A DNA stretch of 64,000 nucleotides from Nautilus pompilius. Lineage: Eukaryota; Mollusca; Cephalopoda; Nautilida; Nautilidae. Location of the stretch: contig JACATO010000998.1 of NCBI GenBank assembly GCA_018389105.1, positions 744,001-808,000 on the forward strand, given 5' to 3'. Positions 9,915 to 22,000 of this stretch are shown one piece after another. Under the pieces are notes generated by a model. That model had not been told where the DNA came from, searched no databases, and was given only the letters and a program-made list of their open reading frames with translations. The position numbers were made by a program, and so were the translations under genes. How positions within the stretch are numbered: the stretch's first letter is position 1; the number at the start of each line of letters is the position of its first letter.

Positions 9915-12914
9915 TATTTTCCATTTTTGTGAATTAAAAGCCAACACTATTGGGTCGAGTGCTTTGTGGAGCTAATTAGCTAGTAATGGATGTTTCAGAT
10001 CACACGACTTGTCATAAAATCTTTTATTTGGTGCTGCTAATAATCATTTCCTTTCACATTAGCATCCATTAATTTGCAGCATCTCAAAATAGTATAGGTG
10101 ACTAAAAGACATTTCATAACTTACAAACTACTGCTGTTTTCATTGTTGAAAAACTGTCCTGGACAACGTTTTTTCTTGTTAAGTCCAGTTTCTACAATGA
10201 AGAGATTTAAACTGTTTGATTACATTAGAAATGGCAGCTTTTCTGAAATAATTTCATTCCTTAAATTACTATTTTAGCTTTTTTATGCAAAGTAGTCATC
10301 ATGGGTCGGGGGTACGTGCTGCTGATGAGAGCCAAAAGCCCAAAGCAGTTGTGCAGCCCTCCTCTGGATGCCGAAATTCACTCTGACTCCCTGCCAGGTC
10401 GTTAAATGCCCAAGACACACCTATTGGTTATGGGACAAATAAACTGAAGTGTACAAGTCACTGCATTATTCTATCTTTAAACTGAGCACCTCAAATATTT
10501 GTTAAGGCAGGAAGGTTAAAGTTGGGACCTTAAAGTAACAAATTTTCAAATTCTTATGATTCCAAGTTGGAGCAAATTTCATTGATCATCTTTTCTGACC
10601 TATAAAACAAACAAAAGAAAGAGAAAACAGATTTTATTTCCATATATATATATATACACATACGTACACACACACACGTGTATATATCTATATAATTAGA
10701 GGGAATGTAAATGTGACAATTTGGAACAGTCACATCTTACAAACTTGCTGTTGTGTTAGATAATTGTTTGCCACAAAAATAGTATCTGAATAACCTCATA
10801 ATGATATCAGTAACCAAATAAATAACCAGTCCTAAAATGGAAAAGAAGAAAAATTCAACATGATCACAGTTGGAATGACAAATGAAAACTCCAGACTAAT
10901 AATGAATGTTAGCTGCTTATATTTAGCAACAGGTGTAAAACAAGTGGATTTCACAGAAACATTTTCAGAGGGGAAACTAAACAAAACTTTAAAATAAAAA
11001 TCACAAAACAAAATATTGTTATGCATAACCCCCCCACACAAAAAAAGATATGGGTTGTTTTAAACAAAAAGTATAGACCATCTACAATGGTGCATTAAAG
11101 TACACATTTGGTTACAGGTCAGGGTGGTCGAGTACTATACTAAAGCAAAAGCTTTCTGTATTCTGAGAACAGGGATTCTAGCAATGCTATACATATATAC
11201 ATATGCTGGTGTAACAGATATCCAAAAACCTTTTAGATGGGTGTAGATTAATTTAATGCAAAGAAATATATATATATATATATATACACGTATTTTTTTT
11301 ACTGAAGCCTACAAGTTTAGAAATATTTAGTAATGTACTAGGAAACAGTACTGACCACAATCCGTGCTAAGCAGCCATACGGGCCCCACTGCTATTACTA
11401 ACCAAGGTTCTGAAATCTGCATTATAGATAGTGTGTGCATAACTCAGACCTGTGATAATTTGGTTAATATGGCTACTGATACACAAGCAAAAATACTTCT
11501 AAATGTAGCCATTATACTAAAGTTATTTTGAAGGGCAGTGAATCTTTGACAGCATATTTCATGTTCTCCTGAAGAGTTAAATCTGTTTATGGACCGTGGA
11601 ATACCAGCTACAGGAATGCTTTGTTTGGCATTTTCCTTGCATTTTTTTGGAAATAAAACAAAAGTCTGAATTATTTTAAACGATTGCACTGTTTGCCCAG
11701 TTGTGGAGTGGTAAAAATCTCTCTAAATTCGATTTTTCTTTTTTATTTCATATTAGCTCCTTAGCCCTGTTCCCGTGAGATATGGATGGCACTGTAAATA
11801 CTTAAGCAATGACTTATAATAAATTCTATCACTTAGCCACGCTTGATTTATTTTACATTTTAAAGCTGGTTATACAATTATATCACCAATGATAGTATAT
11901 ACACACACACACAGCATAAAAAAAGATATTATTCAGCTCACTGATAATGGATATGTTGTACATTCAATTTATGGGACAAAAGCAATGAAAAATATTTGTG
12001 TTTTTGGAAACTTACCAGGGATCAGCTCTTATAAAACCGTTTCTTAAACTATACGTACAATACTAATTTATTCTCTTTTAAAAAAATCAAACTACACTGA
12101 TGGCAGCATTAGGTGATTTGTTGCCATTATGTATACAACTTTGTTGCTATTATTGACGGCCCTTTGGAAAACCAGTCGTTTACGTGTTTTTTCTGTATTT
12201 TAAATGTTAATGAAAGTGCAAACTATTTTTGCAATACTTTGCGTTTAAGTAGCCAAAGGTATCATTAATTTTGTACTCCCCTCTTTTTGGAATGGTAATT
12301 ATTGGATGTTTCGCCCAACCTGGTTTTATTACTGTATGCTGATGAATTCTGCTGAAGAACCCGTGTCCTTACTTGTTGAAGCAACAACAACAACAGGCAA
12401 CTCTACGATTACACACAGACAGCTACTGTAAAAACTGGACCCTGCTACAAAAGAAAGAAAGTGAATAATACAAACTTAAAGAGGCATTTAATTTATACAG
12501 AGATCAACAATTAAAAAAAAAAAGGGGGGGTTGTGAACCCCCCCAAAGTGGTACTTGTTGCACATTTTGAATACTTGATGCTGCAGCCACCAGTCTTGAA
12601 GAATGCGTGTTCATAACAGAGCTACAGCCATCGACAAAATGTGTTCTACAGTTATCCAACACGCTGCTGATGCCTGGCCAGGTTCACTGCCAAGCGTTAA
12701 TACTGCACCGCACAAATTCCATCTTATAAGTAAAATCTACATCAGATCGTTCGATTTTTTCTTCTTTGCATATTACAAAAAAAAAAAAAAAAAAAAGCAA
12801 AAGCAAGTGCCACAAAATTTACAACACTGTACCCATAAACCCTGACTGAGTGGGCATTAATGTGGTCATTTGTAAAACATCAATCAATGTAGTTCAGGTG
12901 TGGAGGAAGCCTCA
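9915..12914 (-). other. VPS13 3' UTR and convergent intergenic region
   Basis: No convincing protein gene is visible on either strand. On the minus strand, AATAAA signals (tttatt on the + strand) occur at 12325-12330 and 12067-12072 and again further left, so the VPS13 transcript could end at several points. The stretch holds AT and CA microsatellites near 10642-10690, 11264-11290 and 11901-11914, a G/C homopolymer pair near 12523-12545, and 20 A's at 12777-12796 that would be a poly(U) run in the VPS13 mRNA. Confidence 0.5.
10642..10690. repeat. Compound (AT)n/(AC)n microsatellite
   Basis: Alternating purine-pyrimidine run catatatatatatacacat followed by cacacacacacgtgtatata. A similar AT run lies at 11264-11290. 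Both sit in the presumed VPS13 3' UTR or intergenic DNA. Confidence 0.85.
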
Positions 12915-15900
12915 TCACTGAAGTCTGAACTTCAATACATTCTCGATCTTATTCCGTATCCACTGCAGCACTTGCTCATCCTTACTCTCTATGTCTCGTT
13001 CCCCACTTGAGAACAGGTTCAGGCTGGAATCATCCTGGAAGAAAAAGCAGTGTACGCTACTACATTTGTGGACTCTCCTGAGGTGTAACGTCAATTAAAA
13101 TACAATGTTTAAAAAAAACAACAAAAGATGTGAAAAAAGCATGTTTAGTTTCCATCATAGGAGAGGAATGTTAACCATTATTAATTTTAGACTGATTGGT
13201 GCTATCTCGTTGGGGCTGATATTAAAATTACAGCACAAGAAAAGATGGCAGTACAAAGCATTTTCTACAATAAACAAATCAAACTGTAGAGACCAACATA
13301 TCACAAAATAAGCAAACACTCCTGTAGTGGAATGCTTTACCAAATCAAGTAGATGTATAACATGGCCTTCTCCATTAAATACCCAACAGACAGTGTAAAT
13401 CAATCTTTTAGTGGATATATTAATGTAGGGTAACTAAACGAGCTAAAATAGATTTATGTTGGACCCTTGATCAGGCAGGATCTTCATTGGGAACCCATGA
13501 TTATGGCTGTCAGCATACATACATTCTCAAACTTCTTCAGGCAAATCTGTTTTTAAATTAAAAAACAAACTTTCAAGGCTGCATTTCTGACACTAAAACC
13601 ATCACTGCCTTCTGTCATTAGAGCATTTCAAGCTTCATCTAAACAGCAGTAAGCTAGGGACCCCTCAAGCATCTTAATAATGTCGGTATTTTGTCATGTT
13701 CGAAGAGATTCAACATTTTAGGGAAGACAAGTGGAAATTATCTTACCATAAATAAATTTTAAAAAAATTTATTTACATAGATTACAGTGTTGACAGAAAA
13801 TGCTGAAGATAATTTGGTTTCTTTGACGAAGAACAAAATGTTGGGGTTTGTGTGGGGGAGACAACATATCTTACGTCCTCCCCACTCTTTGATGTAGAAT
13901 GCTATTTCCACTGTCTGAAACATCAACATCTCTTTACTTTGTGGCATGGAATTTATCTTTTAAAATTGGTACAAAAAAAAATTCTGTTGGCTTCACAGCT
14001 AAATTCTGAGATAATAAACAAATGCTTAGTGATCAAGGCAACATTTGCTGTAATGTTTACGTGTTTCATGGGCATAAATCACTGGAGTGGGGGGACAAGC
14101 AATAAGTCCACCCCTTGACGTGTTTGATAAAATGAGAATTTATGTCAGAGGTGGATTTAGGCAGGGCACTTCCTCCAGGTGGAGGGGCTACAATAGACCC
14201 CTAAATTAGTTTCAAAGGGTTTTGTTTTTAAGTGCATAATATATAGGTTTATACTTGATCTTTTTCTTTCTTCTTATATTTTAAATTAATTTTTCTATTT
14301 CTTATATATCAATATTTTAGGCTTTTAAAATCTTGCACACACACACACACATGGACATGTAATTTTGGTCAACTAAGCAAACACACAAGCACTCATTGAT
14401 TTTTGCATGCAATCCTATTCAGTTTTATGGTATGGCCACTAATCTGGGTTGCAGTGACCGAGCAGATGATTGTCCAACACTCAGGTTGTTAGTGCCACTG
14501 TGAAAGAATAGAAGGGGATTGTCCAACAAAAAACAAAAAGTGGGAGAGCAGATAGAAAGATAGGTTTGGAGAAACAACAGCAGCATGAAGACACCCATGC
14601 CATCATCCCGAAAGAATGCTGACTCATCAGAAAACAAAGATGATTCACGAAATTGCTGCAATCTTAAAGATATTTTAAACCCTTCCCTCTGGAACAGCAA
14701 GTGCAGAAAGGTTTTTGACACTGTGAAGGTGAAGATGTAGGTAAGATCAACCAACAAGAAGAACAAACGATTAATGGCCCAGCTTTATTATATATACACA
14801 CATACAAACATTAAAGTGGAAACAAGAAATAATTGATCGATTTGCTAAAACAAAATCAAGAAACCTTTTATTCTGTATAACTAATTTGTTGAAGACATTA
14901 CTATTATTGTTGTTGTTAAATAGGAATAAATTAAAATTTTTTGCGAAAAATTCATAGTGTGTATTTTTGTAATGGGCTCTTGGAATAAAATGCTTCCACA
15001 AAAAAATCTATGGACCAGATTAGGGTGGCCATTTGTCTGGTTTTCAGCTGTTTTGTCCCCTATCCAGTACTGATATGACTGATGTCCAGTATTTTTAGTT
15101 TGAAACACTTAGCCTCTCAGATCCACAAATTGAATATCATATTGTTTGTCTTCATTGGTTAATAGACAATGAACTTAAACTCTGACACACAAATCTAACC
15201 AATCAAGTGGCTCAAAAGATACATGGGATGGTTTAATCTAAAAGTCATGAAAAGTTCCGAGGTGTCCCCACTTCAAAATGTAGGCTCTCATTTGCACAAA
15301 ATTCAGCTTAATTCACATCCTCAATTCAAAATGGTAAAGCAAAAGATGTTCAATTTAGAATGATTCCATAGCAAGAAAGCGGAAAGCATCATGCATTCTG
15401 CAGCTAGTGCTGACATGATATTTATGCCATCCACTGAAGAAAAGGAGATGTAAATCAGCACGTTTTATTGGAAAAGTACAAACTGAACACTTGAAGTGCA
15501 GGTACATTATCCTTGTGCTCTTTTTCATTCTTTGTCTGACTCACCTCCAAAGCATAAAGTGACTGTTGCTGAACTTTGTAATCTACCATGCAGTGAAGCA
15601 TGGCCGGTCTTAATAAAAGTTGATAAAGAAATTTACAATGAGTGCACATGGCAAAAGACTTGGTGTGTGTGTGTGTGTGTGTGTTGGGGGGGATGTTCTG
15701 ATGCCATATTCTGTCCACGAACATTTTGATTATATTAGAGCAAATGATTTTTATTTTTCTTCAGCAGTTGATGCCTCAAACAAGGGTTTTAGTTTTGAGA
15801 TATTTTTAATTTTAAGAAGGGGATCCAGCATGCACTTTTGAATTTTCATGGTAACAGCCAGGAAACATCAGAAGAAATTACAACAGAAATATTATCAAAA

Positions 15901-18900
15901 CTAAGTTCCTTCGATCTCAGCCTGGCAAGACTATCCACATATTCAGCTGACAATGCAGGAGTTAATTACGTTTCCAAAAACTGGAAAAATGCTCAAAAGG
16001 GAATTCTTGCAGTCTGGCTCATGTTTTGCATAATGCAACAAAGTACGCTGCTGAAAACCTTGATATTGATGTGGAAACCATCATTCTCAAGTTATATGCT
16101 CACTTGAAGCACTTCTGGTGGCAGAGCAGCACAGTTGGAGAAGTTTCGTGATTTCATTAAAGCAACTGAGTGCAATCTATTGAAGCGCCATTGTGACCAG
16201 GTGGCTATCTCTGCTGCCAGCTGCTTTCAGAGATTAGTTGAGGAAGAGTGCCCCAAAATACTATGGAAATGCTCCAGCAACAAGGGGTCTGCCAGTGAAA
16301 TGGCTGAGCTTTGCTTTCTCTTTCTCAGCCAGGCTCTGAAACTATTCGTGGACTGTATCGAAGCTTTAGAGGCCAAGTTGTTCACTGTTGTTGTGGAGTG
16401 TGGGCCCATTGATGATGTGGATACGGAATTGGAGAAGAGGGTCCAAGACAGTTTTTTTTTTTTTTTTTTTTTTGGTTTGACGTGAATGCCAGTCTGGAGC
16501 AGCCAACGTGTGATGTGACAAGGAAATGTGAGAGCGACAGATATGGCTTCTCTGAAAAGAGCTTTCATAACGAAGTGTCCAAACCAGGGTTTGCAGATGG
16601 TGGGCTCTTTGAAGAATTTTGTGTGATGGCATATTTAGGCACACAGTCTTAAAGAGACTGACATGGATGCGCTGCGTAAAGAATCCGGCATTGTGGAAGG
16701 TGCTATATCTACATATTCTCAACACCATGTATGGGTCTTCACTGAGCCCCATTGCTTGGAGAAAGGGAGAGAAACAGGTTGGAAGTGGACAGCAGAAAAG
16801 CAGAGCTCCAGACCTACACCAGTTTTTCAGGAGAATGCAAAGACATGCACTCTCACTTCTTGGGGGGAAAAAACTGCACACCACCAGAAATTAACAAAAG
16901 TATAAACATTAGTCATTTCAACAATGGTGAATAAACATTGATTTTAGTTTCTGATATCCTTTATAGTTGTTGATCATTTTCATATATATGCCCAGGATGA
17001 AGTTTGGATGGGCAATTGTCAAAGGGGTGTCATATATTCTTGAAGTTCATTGGTGGCCACCCTAGAACATTTTGATCCCTATGAGTACAAAGAACTTGTA
17101 ACAAAGACCCCCCCCCCAGTGGCAGATTCTTAAATGATTTTGAATAAAAGCATGTAATATGTTTATTGAACTAGGTAGGTGCCCCTTTATATTCTATGGA
17201 TTTACTGTAGTGCATTTCTACTGTTGGACTTTCCTTGAATGCCTTATCAGCCACAGGATATTGCTTGTATCCCAGTACAATTACTGTCTACCCAAACCGT
17301 AAGGTTTCAACAAAAGTGGTTTTCTGGGTATCTGAGGCTGCGTTCTGATTTCAGTCTTGTGGCAGACATGTCACATTGTAAATGGACTAGCTTGGTTAGT
17401 GCTGAAAATGTATTTATCTCTACAGGATTTAGGAACTGAAGGAAACAAAAACCTCCGACAAGACATGAAACTGATAATAAGCCAAAGAATTTTTTTGCAT
17501 TGATTTCTTTAAAGTGATTTATTGTGCCCTATTAATATTATTTCACATTCACTGACCTGCATAAACACGATAAACTAGTCACAAGCCCAGTTACTGAGAA
17601 AATGTAATCTGATATTATACAAAACTATCCTGAGCTCTCCTTGTCCTTGGAAGTAGAACTTTTCTTTAGGCAGCAATTTTCTAGGGAAGAATGTTGAAGA
17701 ATACAGGCTTTGTCTTAAAGAAACAAGCCCAGGAGTTTGTTGTGTGTTCTCACATGTTGAAAGAGTTCTACGCCAGGTCTCGATCTCTCTTGCAAGTTTC
17801 AGGGTGGCTGAAAGACCTCTCGGTGTGCTATGACTAATAAAAACCTGGCTTCGAAGTACATTATCACAAAAGAAACAACATAATCTAGAAAGGCTTGTTG
17901 AAATCAATTCCATAGGCCACTCAACAAACATTGATGGCAAGTTTTAATAAATAAAGTCAATAATAATGTAGTATTATCATAATTGTATAATTTGGAGTAT
18001 TTCCTTATTTATAGTATTGCATATAGAATGTTTATAAACTAATGATAAGATACACACACACCTTTTAATTTAAGTCCTGATGTTGTCATTTTCTAAGCCT
18101 ATTCTTTTTTTTCTCATTTTTACCACACATTTCTTAAACCACAAACTTTGCCTTGCAAGATCATATTTAAGCAATTTGAGACAACACTTTGTCTCTGTTG
18201 CTACAAGTTTTAAGTATAACCACTTTTAACTCTATATCATCAATAAATGAATTGCTCAAAGAGCATAGTACAGAACTTCTATTATGATTGTCTTTTGTTA
18301 AATCTCAATTTTTCCATTTTTGTTTTTTATCTAATTTCCTGAAGATTGAAAATTCTTTGATTTACAAACAAATTAGAGACTCATAGTAAGAGAGATCCCT
18401 AACCCCATGATGAAAAACTGTCCACCCTCCCTACTTTTCAGCAGTAGCTGACTGATGCCCATGGTTTGTCCATCCTTTCTGTAAGTGACGTGATGAAAAC
18501 TATCATTCAAATGAACTAACTACACTTTACACATTTATTTACTCTTTTTTTTTTTTTAAATTATAATCTTGAATTTATTAAAAATCAATTTTAGCTGCCA
18601 GTAAAATTCAAACAACGCTCTTACCCTTTTGACTTTGAAGACAAGCCTATTGTCAATAATTGCTGGAATTCCTAGGATACTTTCAATGGGAACTTCCCAC
18701 TCCACTCCCCAGTCACCCCAGAGTCTGCTTTTCTCTAAAAGGAAGAGATGTCTGAAAAATATTGGCATGAGTGAGCAGTTTGTTTTACTGTTGATTAAAC
18801 AAAAAATTTAAGTTTTCTAAGAACCAGAATTGACACCTAAGCAACACTCACAGAATGTCAACTTACTTGTCGGTGATGAGAAACACATCAGATCGCTCCT

Positions 18901-19015
18901 CTTTGCTGAGAGAAGCATGAGCCCAGTAGATGTCACTCTGTAGATACTGGCCCTTACGAATGCTGTGGAGGAGGCGCAGACCTGCTGCTTGGTATGGCGA
19001 ATAAGGTTTTAAGCC
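12915..19015 (-). CDS. VPS13D: VPS13 terminal PH-like domain exons
   Basis: Three exons: 18867-19015, 18625-18751 and 12915-13034. They encode [20 protein letters not shown], then [20 protein letters not shown], then [14 protein letters not shown] and a final helix ([18 protein letters not shown]) ending FRLQ-stop. The strand-strand-helix order fits the C-terminal PH-like fold that in VPS13 proteins binds lipid or organelle receptors. The helix corresponds to the last helix of VPS13A (DARWILTKLQEA). The final intron is 5.6 kb and holds a hAT element. The stop is TGA at 12915-12917. Confidence 0.83.
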
Positions 19016-22000
19016 CTAAACATGAAACATAAATGGAAAAGTAATCAGGTGGAAAATTCCTAATCTCAAATATTTAGTACTATTTTATTGTCTGTCATTT
19101 AATCATTGTTCCTGGCAGTCATAATGGTACTTTCAATGAGAAATAAAGCAGTCAGTTGTTGTCATTACACTTTATCGATGTCACCAATTACAACATTTGC
19201 TGCAATAGATAAATGTTTGTGTTACCACATGCAGAAATAGTGCACTTCTCCAAATGTGCAGAGTGTGCTCCCATTCTGTGCAAATCATACCATGGGGTTG
19301 GCTGTATAAAACTGCCAAGAGTCAGCTGCATAGTCTCTTCCTGAAATTCTTCCAAAAAGTTACCTGACATTGAGAGCTCTGAACAATGAAACTGGAGAGC
19401 TGGAAGCTGGGCTGACTTGTTTTGAAGTTGCAGACATAATAACAGGGTTTCTGAAGGGAACAAAAAGCAGACCCAAGATCAGGTTGGTCATGTGTGACAT
19501 CGAGATATGCTCCACTTTCTAGCTGCACAGGGATTGTGACTGACAGTATACTGCTGTAGAAATGAATGCTATGACCCTGCCACATTGAATGATTTAGTAG
19601 AGAAAGTGTCATGGTACAGTGAAGAATGTTTTACTATCACATAGCAACCTGATACAGAAATGAGGTCCTATAGCCCTATTTAGTCCATTTCATACAAGTT
19701 CATGGTGGGATATTCCAACAAGATAAAACTTGGCACAGAGATTTTCTGCACATTGTGAATATTAATATGCTACCCTGGAAAATTCATTCTGCAAACATAA
19801 ACAATTACCGAATCCCTTTGAGATAAATTTGATCACTATATATATGTCGTTGCCATCCAGCATCTCAGATCATGCCAGAAATTTCTTCAGGCCCTACAGA
19901 AGTAGTAGAGAAACATTCTGGAAGAAGTTCTGTGATGTCTGGTGATATCTACAGGTTGGTGTCAGGCTGCAACTGACTGGTGCACACACGACCTACTAGA
20001 CACATTTGCAACCACTGCTATAGAACTGTCATGATATTTTTTTTTGAGACTGCTGACTCAAAACCTAATGCAAAATCTGTGCAAATTTATAAGGGAAATT
20101 ACTGGTGAATATATAATTCTAACCCTATACAGGGTTTTTGAAAAAGAAAAAAAACCCAAAAAAGTTCTTATGTCAATCATGTACAGATTATCATCTAAGA
20201 TGAAATGATACTCTTGTTTCAGAATGTGAATTCTGAGATAAAAGTATTTTATATATCAGAGTAAACTTTTGAAATGTTACAGTTAAAATTGCCAAATATT
20301 CATGTCAAGGCATGGTATAAATAAAATGGTTTAATACAAAATAGAACCATGTTTTCTAATAAAGTAAAATATAATTATCCTGAATGCTTTGCTTTATGAA
20401 CAATTACCATAGAAGGATGAATGAACCGTGGTAGCCTCATTCTGGCTACTACTCCTCCTTCCATTTCTGATGCTCTGAAATAATAAACAACAACAAAAAT
20501 TGTTATTTAAAATCATGTCAAAATTTTAATTGATATTTCAGACCAATTCTCTAGCATTTAAATCACAAAAACTTTCAATCTATTGTGGAACTGATTTTGT
20601 CTGTCTGTTGTTAAACAAAGCACAAGACCAACAGTAAGATGCAAAAATTCTTCTAAATGAAGCATTTTCCTTTTCTACAAACAAATATTTTTGTTTGTAT
20701 TGTTATAAATAAGCCCCAACCAGTTAACAGCCCGTCATTTTACAGCTAGATGTCTCTACAATAAAATATAAAGATATCTCCCAAAGATTTACTCCAGAAC
20801 CTTTCTTTACATTCCAATGACTGCGACAGTTTCTTTTTCAGATCTGTTATTTAACCAGCATAAGTCACTCGTTTTTGCTTCTAGATAGCAACAAGATCCC
20901 AATCAGTCCACCACACACTTCAAATACCAGTTCGTGCTGGCGGCTCTGTCAATGTACCAAACTGTACAGACTGGACCCTAAATCAACACCAATAAAGTTA
21001 GGGTCTGCATGATGCAGAGATTCACACTTAACAGACCCCACAAATATTTCTCTCTGTGGATGTATCTGACTGTAAAATCTTTGCAAACTCTCCTGCTCTC
21101 TTTAGATGGTAAAATGTACGCATTACAAAGAGATTTTATCTACTGTGAAATCTGCTATCAGTCCACTCCATTTGTTTGACTGTGAGTCTTTATAAGGTGA
21201 AAGCCCACAGTAATAGTATATATTTAAGAAAAGATTATTAAAAAAAGTATTGAAACAAACATGATTAGTGCTCAAAAACTTTTAAAATTGAACTGATTTA
21301 CTCCCCCACTGTTGAAATAAACTGCCCCTTGGCATGAAAACTTGATAGTAAGGTCAGACCACCAATCAGCAGTTTACATGACAATGTCCTGCTTATATTT
21401 CAGCTTCACTTCTCAGGTGTGCTTGCTGTGATGATGCCACATTAACAAACCTGTCATGGAAAGCCTTTGTCTTAGAATCATAATGAACTAGGGTGTAGAA
21501 ACTGCTCCAAACTCATTGCAATTAGTCAAAGACAAGCACAGCTTTGTTGATAAATAAATTGAAAACATTTTTAAAAATTCTATGGGGGGGGTGCAAGCAA
21601 GGCTATCCCTATACGGGTACACAGGTTACTATTCTTGAGAAAACTGATACTACTTATTGCCTAGTCTATATAAAGGTGGAAAAAGGAAAAGTTAGTGGAG
21701 TCCCAAACAAATGAGAGAGAGAGACCTACCTTCTAAGGCCATCAAAAGCTATGCTGAACATGTCAACAATTCCTCCTGAGGGCTTTGTAATGAGACCCAT
21801 GATTCCCTTTCCAATGCCCTTGAAAAATCCTTCAACTCCATCTTCATGTGCACCTATAAAAGTCAAACACTTCTACATGCAAAAATGGGGTTTATTTAAT
21901 GCATCACCCGGTAAATAAATTTTATTTCATCAGAACTTTCATTAAAAGACATTAAGCATTTATAGTTTTAAAAGCAAGTGCATATAAAACCTAATTAGTG

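Noticed and set aside
14425..14766. 113-codon minus-strand frame in the last VPS13 intron
   Set aside because: No recognisable domain, no splice context in phase with VPS13; + strand reading faintly recalls the start of a hAT protein but is too weak.
16366..16884. 172-codon minus-strand frame
   Set aside because: It is antisense to the hAT transposase fragments and runs through a homopolymer (poly-Lys).
17575..17940. 121-codon minus-strand frame considered as an extra VPS13 exon
   Set aside because: Exons 18625-18751 and 12915-13034 join in phase, and the frame lacks VPS13-like strands.
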